The notes: generated by a model from the letters alone, not told the origin. 64,000 nt of DNA from Clostridium aminobutyricum (GCF_017255415.1 NZ_JAFJZZ010000005.1:142064-206063); one strand, 5' to 3'. Positions 24,377-33,423 are shown, counted from the first letter of the stretch. Numbers and translations are program-made.

Positions 24377-26188
24377 TTGAATAGAAATCAGTTTTTAGAA
24401 AAACCAAACTATATCATCTATAAGTGTAATCCAAATAGCACTATAGGATTTTGTGAGGGCCCAGAGCTTGAGGCTGAAAATGCATTGTTGAATTGTATAA
24501 GAGCCTTATCTTCTACGGTAGGCTTTAAAGAAGCAATCGACACGTCGCTTCTTTATATCAGCGATTTTTACGATTCTGAAAGAGTCTACGTCTATGAAAA
24601 TAACGGAGCAGATTTAAACTTGACTTTTGAAGAAGTGAAAAAAGGAGCACAGCGCCTTAGCGGCGGAGCTGCTGCGTCAAGAACTGCCTATTACAATGAG
24701 GCAAAAGAACACTTTATCATGGATGCAGTGATTGGTTTGGATTTGGAAATTTTTGACGGGATGGAGAATTTCTTCCCTGAAGAATACGATTTTATGAGAA
24801 CAGCAGGAATTCAAAGTATTAAAGCAATACCTGTTGTTGTTGACAATGAAATGTTGGCTGTAATCAGCGTGGAAAATATAGAAAAAAACAAGAACATCAC
24901 CTCATTGTTAGAAGTGATTGTTTATTTTATTGTGAAAGAATTGACGCATCGAAGGGGAAAAAGTGAGTTAGAATATATGATGGTACATGACTCACTGACC
25001 GGAATTAAGCATCGTAATTGTTATGTGAATTATATTGACAGTGAAGTCGCAGATGACGTAAAAACAATGGGAGTTGTGATGGCCGATATTAATTCACTCA
25101 AATCTATTAATGAAGCCTTTGGGGATGAGTTTGGAAATGCGGTAGTCATTCAGACGGCAGATATCTTAAAAAAATATTTTGGACAATATAAGCTATTTCG
25201 AATCAGCGGCGATGAATTCATAGCCTTTTGTGAGAATATCAGTAAAAAGGAATTTATGAAACAGATTTATGATGCGAAAGAAGAAATTGCAGCAAACATT
25301 GAAACCGGTGTTGCAATCGGAAGCGTATGGACCGATATTGATATTGATTTTACGACTTTAAAAAATCAAGCAAATGAGATGATGTTTCTTGAAAAGCAGG
25401 AATACTATGAAAATAGAAAAATGCTGAGCAAGTATCATGATCCTAATAAATTTAAGTCCCTGATGGAGGCCATTGAAGCAAAAATATTCAAAGTGTATTT
25501 GCAATCTAAAGTAGACATTAAGACAGGGGATATTCGAAGTGCGGAAGCGCTGATACGTATGGAGCATCCAACCTATGGCGTGATTCCTCCTTCCAAGTTT
25601 ATTCCGAATTTAGAAAAAGAACATAACATCAAGTATTTAGATTTATTCGTATTTGAGGAAGTGTGTAAGGTTTTGGTTGAATGGAAGAGACAAGGAAGAG
25701 CTTTAATTCCCATTTCCATTAATTTTTCCAGATTAACGGTTATGGAACCACATATTATTGAAATCATGACCACTATCCACAAAAAATATGATATTCCTAG
25801 AAATCTTTTGGAGATAGAGATAACGGAAAGTATCGGTCAAATTGAGAGAAATGAACTGGAAGCGATCGGTCATCGAATTAAAGCGGAAGGATTCAGCATT
25901 TCTCTTGATGATTTTGGGGCAAAATATACGAATATGAGCATGCTGACTTCCATTGATTTTGATATACTGAAGCTTGATAGGAGCCTGATTAACACGATTG
26001 TACATAATGAAACCAGTAAAAAGGTCGTTGGACATATTATTGATATGTGTAAAGACTTAGGGGTTAAGGTCGTTGCAGAAGGTATTGAAACAGAGATGCA
26101 GCTGAACGCATTAAAAAAATTAAATTGTGATTATGCGCAAGGCTATCTGTTTGGAAGACCGGTTCCGGTTTCGGAATTCATTAAATAA
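24377..26188 (+). CDS. GAF-GGDEF-EAL c-di-GMP signalling protein
   Basis: A 603-residue soluble protein with no membrane segment. An N-terminal GAF-like sensor (about 30-190) precedes a GGDEF domain whose signature is SGDEF at about 277-281, so cyclase activity is plausible. The EAL domain (about 360-600) has AEALIR near 390, DDFGAKYTN, ILKLDRSLI, AEGIET and QGYLFGRP; the usual QPK entry motif reads QSK. Both activities could be present. It starts with TTG 24377, five nt after AAGGTG. Its start region can fold into a stem that would hide the ribosome binding site. Confidence 0.9.
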   Translation: MNRNQFLEKPNYIIYKCNPNSTIGFCEGPELEAENALLNCIRALSSTVGFKEAIDTSLLYISDFYDSERVYVYENNGADLNLTFEEVKKGAQRLSGGAAASRTAYYNEAKEHFIMDAVIGLDLEIFDGMENFFPEEYDFMRTAGIQSIKAIPVVVDNEMLAVISVENIEKNKNITSLLEVIVYFIVKELTHRRGKSELEYMMVHDSLTGIKHRNCYVNYIDSEVADDVKTMGVVMADINSLKSINEAFGDEFGNAVVIQTADILKKYFGQYKLFRISGDEFIAFCENISKKEFMKQIYDAKEEIAANIETGVAIGSVWTDIDIDFTTLKNQANEMMFLEKQEYYENRKMLSKYHDPNKFKSLMEAIEAKIFKVYLQSKVDIKTGDIRSAEALIRMEHPTYGVIPPSKFIPNLEKEHNIKYLDLFVFEEVCKVLVEWKRQGRALIPISINFSRLTVMEPHIIEIMTTIHKKYDIPRNLLEIEITESIGQIERNELEAIGHRIKAEGFSISLDDFGAKYTNMSMLTSIDFDILKLDRSLINTIVHNETSKKVVGHIIDMCKDLGVKVVAEGIETEMQLNALKKLNCDYAQGYLFGRPVPVSEFIK

Positions 26189-26218
26189 AAGATGGAGGTT
26201 CAGTCCTATCTTTTTTAG
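26187..26218 (+). terminator. Weak terminator between the GAF-GGDEF-EAL and HutD-like genes
   Basis: AAAAGAT (26187-26193) pairs with ATCTTTT (26208-26214), extended by GGA/TCC, then T. Read-through into the next gene is likely. Confidence 0.5.
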
Positions 26219-26229
26219 GGAAAAAGCAC

Positions 26230-27324
26230 ATGAATAATATTGATTTTAAAATATATAAAAATGAAGATTATAACACGGAAAAATGGATGGGCGGCACCAC
26301 GACGGAGCTGTCCATTTATCCTAAAGAGGCAAAATACAGCGATCGGAAATTTGTATGGCGTCTCAGTTCTGCAACGATTGATGTGGAGGAATCCAATTTT
26401 ACAAAACTTCCGGAGTACGATCGAATACTGATTGTTTTAGAAAATGAAGTTGTCTTAGTTCATAAAGATGAGCGGGCAATAAGACTCGCACAGTATGAAC
26501 AAGATCGATTTGACGGGAACTACGATACCGTTAGTTTTGGAAAAATAACGGACTATAATCTAATGGTTCGAAAGGGAAATGAGGGGATGGCCGAGGTTCT
26601 ATCCTTAACCCCTTCTAATACATTTATTAAACTTGAAAAGGCTATTTCCTATCAGCATATCAGCGAAACGTATTATTGCTTGGAAGGCTATTGTGCCGTA
26701 ACCTTTGGAAAAAACACTTGTTTAATCCGAAAAGGAGACCTTTTGGTCATCCATTATCCGGCAGGAGAATTGGAATCCATTGGTGTGATGGGTGAAGGCA
26801 AGGCAATTCGTGCTTATATTCATTTTAATGAAGAAGCTGTAAAAGAAGAAAGAGAAGCAGAAATTGCGGCGCCTCAAGAATCAAACTTCCGTGATATTTT
26901 GGATGCAGCTAAAGTCTGCTATACAAACTTCAGAGGGAGCAAATATATTTTCAAAAGCCGGAGAACCCTCTGGTATGATGAGCAATTGAAAAATTCATTA
27001 GATCGATTGGAAAGAACATTTCTTCCGTTTTTTGTTTTTCTGGTGGGAATGGCGGTGGCGGCAGCAGTTTCCATGGAATTGTTGGATCGTCAGCACTTTG
27101 CGGAACTGTTTTTGCTGTGGCTTGCGATTGATTTGATTCTGGTAAATCCACTATTGTATTTTTTCGCATTGCCGAAGCCAATTGCAGCACATATTAAGAA
27201 ACTCGATTCATTGACAGAGGAAGAAAAGGCTATTTACGAAAAGCAAAAGTCCGAAAATAAGAGGTTAAACCGACTGCTGAAGAAATATGAGATAACCGGA
27301 AGAAATGTTCATAAGGATGAATAG
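26230..27324 (+). CDS. HutD/Ves-like cupin protein fused to a C-terminal two-helix membrane region
   Basis: A 364-residue protein. Residues 1-200 match the HutD/Ves family: MGGTTTELSIYP at about 20-31, FVWRLSSATID, EESNFTKLPEYDRIL. HutD is linked to histidine-utilisation genes elsewhere, but its activity is unclear. The last ~150 residues are not part of HutD: a linker, two membrane helices (about 258-278 and 286-312), then a charged tail with EEEKAIYEKQK. HutD is normally ~190 residues and soluble, so this is an unusual fusion. No hut genes are nearby. It starts with ATG after AGGG. The membrane part may tether the cupin to the cytoplasmic face. Confidence 0.75.
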   Translation: MNNIDFKIYKNEDYNTEKWMGGTTTELSIYPKEAKYSDRKFVWRLSSATIDVEESNFTKLPEYDRILIVLENEVVLVHKDERAIRLAQYEQDRFDGNYDTVSFGKITDYNLMVRKGNEGMAEVLSLTPSNTFIKLEKAISYQHISETYYCLEGYCAVTFGKNTCLIRKGDLLVIHYPAGELESIGVMGEGKAIRAYIHFNEEAVKEEREAEIAAPQESNFRDILDAAKVCYTNFRGSKYIFKSRRTLWYDEQLKNSLDRLERTFLPFFVFLVGMAVAAAVSMELLDRQHFAELFLLWLAIDLILVNPLLYFFALPKPIAAHIKKLDSLTEEEKAIYEKQKSENKRLNRLLKKYEITGRNVHKDE

Positions 27325-27393
27325 CCAGAGAAATACAGCTTGAAAAATTTGATGTGAAGGAAAAAAGTGCTGGATTTTTTTGAGATAACATTG

Positions 27394-27399
27394 TATAAT
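27394..27399 (+). promoter_or_regulatory. Probable -10 box of pyrG
   Basis: TATAAT, about 215 bp upstream of the pyrG start. The -35 is not clear (CTGGAT at 18 bp). It would produce a leader of ~210 nt. Confidence 0.45.
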
Positions 27400-27465
27400 C
27401 GTTAAGTAAATATTTATTAATTTAACAGTGCACGAAATAAAATACGAATAAGGAAAGGCGGCGTA

Positions 27466-27527
27466 AAGGGGTCTTGTATCTCTTTCACTCTCTTGGAACC
27501 GTCGACCCTTATTTTTTTATTTTTTCG
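27466..27527 (+). terminator. Leader terminator (attenuator) of pyrG
   Basis: AAGGGGTC (27466-27473) pairs with GACCCTT (27504-27510), with a CU-rich loop, then a long T-rich tract. It lies 90 bp before pyrG, inside its own leader. In other Firmicutes pyrG is controlled by attenuation in response to CTP; the position here fits this, though the initiating G-run seen in Bacillus was not found. Confidence 0.7.
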
Positions 27528-27614
27528 AGCACTTTTTTTAATGGAATATCGGTTACGATAGGCTGAAACGCGAGCAAATGCAATTTTTTATTTAAGAGGA
27601 AGCGAGGGAGAATT

Positions 27615-29231
27615 ATGAAAAAATATATTTTTGTTACAGGAGGCGTCGTATCGGGGCTGGGTAAAGGAATAACAGCCGCCTCTCTGGGAAGATTATTAAA
27701 AGCTAGAGGTCTCAAAGTCGCTTCACAGAAGTTAGACCCTTATATTAATGTGGATCCGGGCACCATGAGCCCTTATCAGCATGGGGAAGTATACGTCACA
27801 GAGGACGGAGCAGAAACAGATTTAGACCTTGGACATTATGAACGGTTTATTGATGAAGACTTAAACAAGTATTCAAACTTAACGACCGGTAAGGTATATT
27901 GGAATGTATTGACAAAAGAGAGAGCCGGGGAGTATTTAGGCAGCACTGTGCAGGTGATTCCGCATATTACGAATGAAATCAAAAGCTTTATTTATAACGT
28001 AGGGGAAAAGAGTCAAGCGGATGTTATTATTACAGAAATAGGGGGTACAACAGGAGATATCGAAAGTCAACCTTATCTTGAAGCGATCAGACAAGTAGCG
28101 CTAGAGTCCGGAAAGGAAAACTGCTTGTTTATCCATGTAACGCTAGTCCCTTATATTAAAAGTTCAGGAGAACACAAATCGAAACCAACACAGCATTCGG
28201 TAAAAGAGCTCCGAACATTAGGAATTTCACCGGACATTATTGTCATGAGGGCAGATGAACATATTGATGATAGTACAAAAGAAAAGATCTCTTTATTTTG
28301 TAATGTAAAGCCGGATTGCGTGATTGAAAATATTACCTTGCCGGTTTTATATGAGGCCCCTATCATGCTTGAAAAAAGTAAATTTTCATGGATCGTATGT
28401 CGAGAGCTAGGTTTAAATGCAGGCCCGTGCGATATGGAAGAATGGAACGGTATGCTGGAACGTGTGGCGAAACGAGATCAATGTGTGAAAATCGCTATTG
28501 TAGGCAAATATGTTAAATTGCATGATGCCTACCTGTCTGTTGCGGAAGCGCTGCGTCACGCAGGATATGAGAACGGTGCTGTGATTGATATTCAATGGAT
28601 CGATTCCGAGGACGTTACCGATAGAAATGTGGGAAAGATTTTGGGAGATGTAGCCGGTATATTGGTGCCCGGAGGATTCGGTGACCGGGGAATAGAAGGC
28701 AAAATTACAGCTGCTAAATTTGCGAGAGAAAACAACGTGCCATATTTTGGAATCTGCCTTGGAATGCAAATCGCGGTGATTGAATATGCGCGGGGTGTCT
28801 TAGGTCTAAGTGATGCAAATTCCAGTGAATTTGCTCCTATTGGAGTAAATCCGGTTATTGATTTCATGCCGGATCAATATGGCGATATTCCAAAAGGAGG
28901 AACCATGAGACTTGGTGCATATCCATGTACCATTGCACCTGGGACAAAGATGGAGGAAGCCTATGGCGAAAGAAGTATTTCTGAACGTCACCGACACCGA
29001 TATGAATTCAACAACGTGTACAGAGAAGAACTTTCTAAAGCGGGCTTAGTAATAAGCGGGACTTCTCCCGATGGGAGATTGGTAGAAGCCGTTGAAATTG
29101 CCGGCAGAGCTTTTCACGTTGGCGTTCAATATCATCCGGAATTTAAGAGCAGACCGAATAAGGCGCATCCGCTATTCCGAGAATTTGTGAAAGCAGCGCT
29201 TAAACTGGGAGGCAAGAAAAGAGATAGGTAG
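27615..29231 (+). CDS. pyrG: CTP synthase
   Basis: Makes CTP from UTP, ATP and glutamine; last step of pyrimidine nucleotide synthesis. The 538-residue protein has normal length. The N-terminal synthetase domain opens [17 protein letters not shown] and contains [17 protein letters not shown]. The C-terminal glutamine amidotransferase domain (from ~290) has GGFGDRG, the nucleophile in GICLGMQ and the His-Glu of QYHPE. ATG 27615 follows GGGAG. Monocistronic, preceded by a leader terminator and followed by two terminators. Confidence 0.98.
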   Translation: MKKYIFVTGGVVSGLGKGITAASLGRLLKARGLKVASQKLDPYINVDPGTMSPYQHGEVYVTEDGAETDLDLGHYERFIDEDLNKYSNLTTGKVYWNVLTKERAGEYLGSTVQVIPHITNEIKSFIYNVGEKSQADVIITEIGGTTGDIESQPYLEAIRQVALESGKENCLFIHVTLVPYIKSSGEHKSKPTQHSVKELRTLGISPDIIVMRADEHIDDSTKEKISLFCNVKPDCVIENITLPVLYEAPIMLEKSKFSWIVCRELGLNAGPCDMEEWNGMLERVAKRDQCVKIAIVGKYVKLHDAYLSVAEALRHAGYENGAVIDIQWIDSEDVTDRNVGKILGDVAGILVPGGFGDRGIEGKITAAKFARENNVPYFGICLGMQIAVIEYARGVLGLSDANSSEFAPIGVNPVIDFMPDQYGDIPKGGTMRLGAYPCTIAPGTKMEEAYGERSISERHRHRYEFNNVYREELSKAGLVISGTSPDGRLVEAVEIAGRAFHVGVQYHPEFKSRPNKAHPLFREFVKAALKLGGKKRDR

Positions 29232-29240
29232 TTATTTATA

Positions 29241-29270
29241 ACGTAGGAAATATCGTTTACGATATTGACG
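29241..29270. repeat. Dispersed ~30-bp repeat, copy 2
   Basis: Same element as 6269-6299. Here the arms are a better match: AATATCG and CGATATT around TTTA. It lies 9 nt past the pyrG stop and before its terminators. Confidence 0.6.
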
Positions 29271-29317
29271 AAGTTTCATAAAAAGCTACGGCTAAAATGC
29301 GACCAAATGGGAGCTAA

Positions 29318-29341
29318 AAGGCCTCGCAGAGGCTTTTTTTA
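29318..29341 (+). terminator. pyrG terminator 1
   Basis: GCCTC-GCA-GAGGC-type stem (AAGGCCTCGCAGAGGC) followed by seven T. Confidence 0.8.
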
Positions 29342-29356
29342 TAAAGGAATCATAAA

Positions 29357-29397
29357 AGGCAGCGAGTTTGCAAAGCGACTCGCTGCCTGATTTTTTT
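29357..29397. terminator. pyrG terminator 2
   Basis: AGGCAGCGAGT (29357-29367) pairs perfectly with ACTCGCTGCCT (29378-29388), then GATTTTTTT. It may also serve the convergent threonine aldolase gene. Confidence 0.85.
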
Positions 29398-29431
29398 GTA
29401 TACGGGTTAGATATCCGTCGAAGGAATCTGT

Positions 29432-30445
29432 TTACAGTAGAGCAAGAAGTTTTTCGATGTCTTCCTGCGTTGTAGCCCAGGATGTCACAAAACGAATACA
29501 GCGATTTTTTTCATCTATTTTGCATTCGTTTTCAAAGGATACGTGTTCCGCTAGGAATTGCGCAGTTTCGTTAGGGAAGATGGGAAACAGTTGATTGGTG
29601 AAGGAATCTGAGAAGAAGGGATATCCCTTCGACTGCAGACCGTTTCTCAACATGTCGGCCATGTTGTTCGCATGTGCCCCAAGCTCAAAATACAGATTGT
29701 CCCTAAATAACTCTTCGAATTGAATCCCAAGAAGCCGTCCTTTCGCAAGCATTCCCCCCTTTTGTTTGAGGAGATACCTGAAATCCGGTTTTAAAACGGG
29801 ATTGGATAAAACTAAAGCTTCCCCAAAAAGAGCCCCGTTCTTTGTTCCGCCGATATAGAAGGCGTCTGTCAATGTTGCAATATCTTCAATGGTAAGGTCA
29901 TTTTCCGATGACGTAAGAGCAGAAGCTAGACGTGCACCATCCAGATATAGATATAGACCGTATTTGTCGCAGCGCTTTCGTATTTCCTGAAGTTCTGCTT
30001 TTGTGTACATTGTTCCGAGTTCAGTACTGTTGGTGATATACACCATTTTCGGTTTCACAAAATGTTCGTCTTCATGATATTCGATTGCCTCGTCAATTTG
30101 ATCCGCTTTTAGTTTGGCATCTGGTGTCGGCATCGCCACTATTTTATGACCGCAAGCCTCCACTGCACCGGTTTCATGTACGCAGATATGTCCGCGAGAG
30201 GAGGAAATCACGGCTTCGTGGGGACGCAGAAAAGCGGAGATGGAGGTGAAATTTGTTTGGGTTCCTCCAACGAAGAAGTGAACATCCGCATCCTCTCTCT
30301 TGATTCGAGATTGAATCAATTTTGCTGCATTAAAACAATGTTCATCAAGACCATATCCGACGGTTTGTTCCATGTTGCTTTTGCATATGGCTTCGAGAAT
30401 TTGAGGGTGAGCACCTTCGCTATAATCGTTTCGTAAAAAAATCAT
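29432..30445 (-). CDS. Low-specificity L-threonine aldolase-type PLP enzyme
   Basis: A 337-residue fold-type I enzyme that cleaves L-threonine or allo-threonine to glycine and acetaldehyde. It shows MIFLRNDYSEGAHP at the start, RGHICVHETGA, YLDGARLASA with the PLP-binding Asp, and the catalytic Lys202 in GGTKNGALFGE. The longer open frame upstream (to 30664) is rejected because ATG 30445 has AGGAG seven nt before it and the extra residues look random. Monocistronic. It could also be a related beta-eliminating lyase, but the length and N-terminus favour threonine aldolase. Confidence 0.92.
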   Translation of the reverse strand: MIFLRNDYSEGAHPQILEAICKSNMEQTVGYGLDEHCFNAAKLIQSRIKREDADVHFFVGGTQTNFTSISAFLRPHEAVISSSRGHICVHETGAVEACGHKIVAMPTPDAKLKADQIDEAIEYHEDEHFVKPKMVYITNSTELGTMYTKAELQEIRKRCDKYGLYLYLDGARLASALTSSENDLTIEDIATLTDAFYIGGTKNGALFGEALVLSNPVLKPDFRYLLKQKGGMLAKGRLLGIQFEELFRDNLYFELGAHANNMADMLRNGLQSKGYPFFSDSFTNQLFPIFPNETAQFLAEHVSFENECKIDEKNRCIRFVTSWATTQEDIEKLLALL

Positions 30446-30763
30446 ATGATATCTCCTTTTATGTAATACTTGCAAATTTGTCCTAAGTCTAATCCAGTTT
30501 ATAATTGCTCTTATCATATCATAATTCTTTCGGCCTATGCAAGGCCACCAGCCGTAATTATGATAAGCAAAAAAAACGATGATGAGAGTGAATTTCATCA
30601 TTGAAACAGGCAATGGATGTTGATGCCAAAGGCGTTTGGTGCAACAAAAAAAGATGAGTTCCAATACTGTAGATTAACCGTAGCCAACATACAGTATTGG
30701 AGGAATACAGAAAATGTGAAACTAACGTTTTAAGATTTTCATAAAGAATAGAATGAATACGAC
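30446..30763. other. 318-bp non-coding region with a perfect 12-bp inverted repeat
   Basis: TCCAATACTGTA (30660-30671) and TACAGTATTGGA (30690-30701) enclose 18 nt. Read on the minus strand, downstream of spoIIID, the hairpin is followed seven nt later by TTTTTTT, so it may terminate spoIIID transcripts. No gene is seen in the rest. Confidence 0.6.
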
Positions 30764-31015
30764 TTAGTGAGTTTTCATATACTTTTCTTTTGTAGCTAAA
30801 CCGCCTCTTATATGGCGTTCCGCTTTATTGTTATCTAAAACTGCCTTGACTTCAGCGGCAAGGCCAGGGTTTATCTCCAGCAATCTTTCAGTAATATCCT
30901 TGTGAACCGTCGATTTCGATACCCTAAACTTCTTCGCCGTGCTTCTAACAGTTGAATTTGTATCAAGAATATATCTGGCAAGCTCCAGAACCCTTTCTTC
31001 TATGTAATCTTTCAT
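30764..31015 (-). CDS. spoIIID: Stage III sporulation protein D
   Basis: Small DNA-binding regulator of mother-cell sporulation genes, working with sigma-E and before sigma-K. The 83-residue protein has the classic sequence: DYIEERVLELARYIL, then the helix-turn-helix NSTVRSTAKKFRVSKSTVHKDI, and the C-terminal basic helix RGGLATKEKYM. Length equals that of the family. ATG follows GGGGCGGTG. A sigma-E-like promoter is visible upstream. This gene is strong evidence for endospore formation. Confidence 0.97.
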   Translation of the reverse strand: MKDYIEERVLELARYILDTNSTVRSTAKKFRVSKSTVHKDITERLLEINPGLAAEVKAVLDNNKAERHIRGGLATKEKYMKTH

Positions 31016-31271
31016 ATTTAAATTTTCACCGCCCCTATCAAAATATTTGGCAAACCATAAATGATGATTTCATTACCACAATATATGCAGCTCAAAGGGG
31101 CTATATTCATATTTCAGACTTGAAGTATTTAAATATGTGAAGACTTGCCATAATTCAAATCGGACTTAGCATTTTCTTATAGAATTTAAGGAGATTGCAG
31201 ATAGTTATTTAATCGCAAGGGCTCAATTTATTTGATAATATAAAAATAAGTTTGATTATGTAAAATTAATG
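31016..31271. other. Non-coding region between spoIIID and the livK-like gene
   Basis: AT-rich. It contains the spoIIID sigma-E-like promoter near 31080-31108. I see no gene or other clear feature before the livK promoter at 31272. Confidence 0.6.
31080..31108 (-). promoter_or_regulatory. Sigma-E-like promoter of spoIIID
   Basis: On the minus strand GAATATA (31102-31108), a 14-bp spacer, CATATATT (31080-31087). This resembles the sigma-E pattern (-35 about ATATT, -10 CATAC-type) and the spacing fits. spoIIID is a sigma-E target in Bacillus. Confidence 0.45.
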
Positions 31272-31300
31272 TTGACAATAGAAGAGACTAGCAATATAAT
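31272..31300 (+). promoter_or_regulatory. Consensus promoter of the Liv-type operon
   Basis: TTGACA (31272-31277), 17-bp spacer, TATAAT (31295-31300): a perfect sigma-A match. Confidence 0.9.
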
Positions 31301-31345
31301 TCATATTAAAACAATAAGAATACTATTATTAAGGAGGAAAAAGAT

Positions 31346-32479
31346 TTGAAAAAATTAGTAACACTTATTACGATTATTACTTTAATAGGAACTATCTTTA
31401 GTGGTTGTTCCGGTAATGGAGCCAATCAGTCAAAAAATACTACCATAAAGATTGGGCTGGCCGCTCCCATATCAGGTGCGGAAGCACAGTATGGAGAAGC
31501 TTTTAAGAAAGGGGCTGAATTAGCAGTACAACAACTTAACGATTCCGGTGGAATTGATGGAAAGAAAATAGAAATTGTGACCCTTGATGACAAAGGAGAT
31601 TCTAATGAAGCCGTGAACGTAGCAAATAAATTTGCTTCAGACAATAGTATTGTTGGAATTATTGGTCACTTTAACAGTTCTGCTACATTGGCAGCTGCTC
31701 CTATTTACAATAAAAATAAGGTAGTAACTGTATCGCCTTCATCTAGCTCCCCCAACGTAACTGATGCAGGAGATTACATATTTAGAGTAATTACGACCGA
31801 TGCTTTTCAGGCGGATTACTTAGCCAAATGGTCAAAAGAAGAAGGCCATAATAAAGTAGCCATTATATATGAACAAACTGATTTTGGGCTTGGACTGTCA
31901 GATGTATATTCAAAAGCTGCTAAAGAAAATAATATAGAAATTGTAGCAAATGAAACCTATGTAGCAGGACAAACAAAAGATTTTAGTACGATTGTGACCA
32001 AGATAAAAGGAAAGCAGCCGGATGCTATTTTCATTGGCGGCGTAGCCAATGATGCAGCTTTGGTTATACAGCAGGCCAAGAAGCTTGGTGTGACTTCTCA
32101 GTTTATAGGAGTGGACAGTCTATACTCAGATGCATTGATACAGTTAGGAGGGAGTGCTGTAGAAGATGTAAAACTGGTTGGATTTTTCCATCCGGGCGGT
32201 ACTAATGAACAAGCAAATGATTTTTTGGCAGCGTATGAAAATGCCTATAATAAGAAACCGGATACTTATGCCGCCTATGCGTATGATGCAACGTCAGTCC
32301 TTATTGAAGCAATAAAGCAAAATGGTGCAGATAGAGAAGATATTAAAAAGTATCTTTCAACACTCCAAAATTTTAAAGGTGCAACCGGCACAATAAGTTT
32401 CGATGAAAATGGGGACGTGTTGACAGAGCCTCAAAAGCTGATTGTAAGTGAAGGTCAATTTTTAACTTATAATAAGTGA
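31346..32479 (+). CDS. Branched-chain amino acid-type ABC substrate-binding lipoprotein (LivK-like)
   Basis: A 377-residue binding protein. The signal peptide ends in a lipobox (FSGC) with Cys21. The mature part follows the Leu/Ile/Val-binding fold: IKIGLAAPISGAEAQYGEAFKKGA, GIDGKKIEIVTLDDKGD, GIIGHFNSSATLAAAPIYNK. Members of this family bind leucine-type amino acids but also urea, amides and aromatic compounds, so the ligand is open. It starts with TTG 31346, seven nt after AAGGAGGA. First gene of the operon, separated from livH by a hairpin that probably raises its relative expression. Confidence 0.92.
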   Translation: MKKLVTLITIITLIGTIFSGCSGNGANQSKNTTIKIGLAAPISGAEAQYGEAFKKGAELAVQQLNDSGGIDGKKIEIVTLDDKGDSNEAVNVANKFASDNSIVGIIGHFNSSATLAAAPIYNKNKVVTVSPSSSSPNVTDAGDYIFRVITTDAFQADYLAKWSKEEGHNKVAIIYEQTDFGLGLSDVYSKAAKENNIEIVANETYVAGQTKDFSTIVTKIKGKQPDAIFIGGVANDAALVIQQAKKLGVTSQFIGVDSLYSDALIQLGGSAVEDVKLVGFFHPGGTNEQANDFLAAYENAYNKKPDTYAAYAYDATSVLIEAIKQNGADREDIKKYLSTLQNFKGATGTISFDENGDVLTEPQKLIVSEGQFLTYNK

Positions 32480-32485
32480 TGAATT

Positions 32486-32521
32486 AGGGAGCAATGGACA
32501 TTTTGTTCTATGCTCCCTTTC
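32486..32521 (+). terminator. Hairpin between livK-like and livH-like genes
   Basis: AGGGAGCA (32486-32493) and TGCTCCCT (32511-32518), then only TT. It is probably a partial terminator or an RNA-stabilising stem that favours the binding-protein transcript. Confidence 0.6.
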
Positions 32522-32541
32522 ATACTAGAAAGGATGATTGT

Positions 32542-33414
32542 ATGTTGCTTCAGCAAGTTGTTAATGGGTTAACTATAGGTACGATTTATGCGTTAATTGC
32601 GTTAGGATATACAATGGTATATGGCATATTGAAAATTGTAAATTTTGCGCATGGAGATATCTTTATGTTAGGGACTTTCATAGGTTTGTTTTTAGTACAG
32701 GATATGAGAATGCCAATCTATGCAGCATTAGTATTGTCGGCCATTATCACGGCTATAGTTGGTATGATTATTGAGAGAGTTGCGTATCGTCCATTACGTT
32801 TAGAAGAAAGGATTATTCCCTTGATTAGTGCACTGGGCGTTTCTATTTTTTTATCGAATTTAGCCCAAAAAATTTGGGGAACACAAATTCATCCATTCCC
32901 AACTAAATTTCAATTTGTAACATTTAATGTGGGTAATGTTACATTTTCGTCTATACAAATTTTAATTTTGATTCTCTCTTTATTTATTATGGTGGGACTT
33001 CAGGTATTTGTAAAAAAATCAAAGATTGGAATAGCGATGCAAGCAACATCCATGAGTATAAATAATGCTGCACTCATGGGTATTAACATAAATCAAATCA
33101 TACGTATAACCTTTGCGATAGGATCAGCTTTGGCAGCTATCGCAGGGATATTAGTCGGAATTTATTATAATGCTGTATATCCGACGATGGGATATATGGC
33201 AGGAATGAAAGCGTTTACCGCCGCAGTACTTGGAGGAATTGGGAGTATACCGGGAGCGGTTCTCGGAGGGTTAATATTAGGAATTGCGGAAAATCTGGGA
33301 GGAGCATATATTTCGACCCAATACCAAGATATTATTTCATTCTTAATACTTATTATTGTGCTCATTCTTAAACCTACCGGGATACTTGGTAGGAAAGAAA
33401 TAAACAAGGTGTAG
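32542..33414 (+). CDS. Branched-chain amino acid-type ABC permease LivH-like
   Basis: A 290-residue membrane protein with about eight helices. It opens LLQQVVNGLTIGTIYALIALG and contains the family signatures LKIVNFAHGDIFMLG and AFTAAVLGGIGSIPGAVLGG. ATG 32542 follows AAAGGATG; the earlier in-frame ATG has no site and adds unlikely residues. Partner of the LivM-like permease that follows. Together they form the channel of a five-component importer. Confidence 0.93.
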   Translation: MLLQQVVNGLTIGTIYALIALGYTMVYGILKIVNFAHGDIFMLGTFIGLFLVQDMRMPIYAALVLSAIITAIVGMIIERVAYRPLRLEERIIPLISALGVSIFLSNLAQKIWGTQIHPFPTKFQFVTFNVGNVTFSSIQILILILSLFIMVGLQVFVKKSKIGIAMQATSMSINNAALMGININQIIRITFAIGSALAAIAGILVGIYYNAVYPTMGYMAGMKAFTAAVLGGIGSIPGAVLGGLILGIAENLGGAYISTQYQDIISFLILIIVLILKPTGILGRKEINKV

Positions 33415-33423
33415 GTGATTTAA

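Noticed and set aside
29432..30664. Longer threonine aldolase starting at 30664
   Set aside because: The extra 73 residues are unlike the family and ATG 30445 has a strong ribosome binding site.
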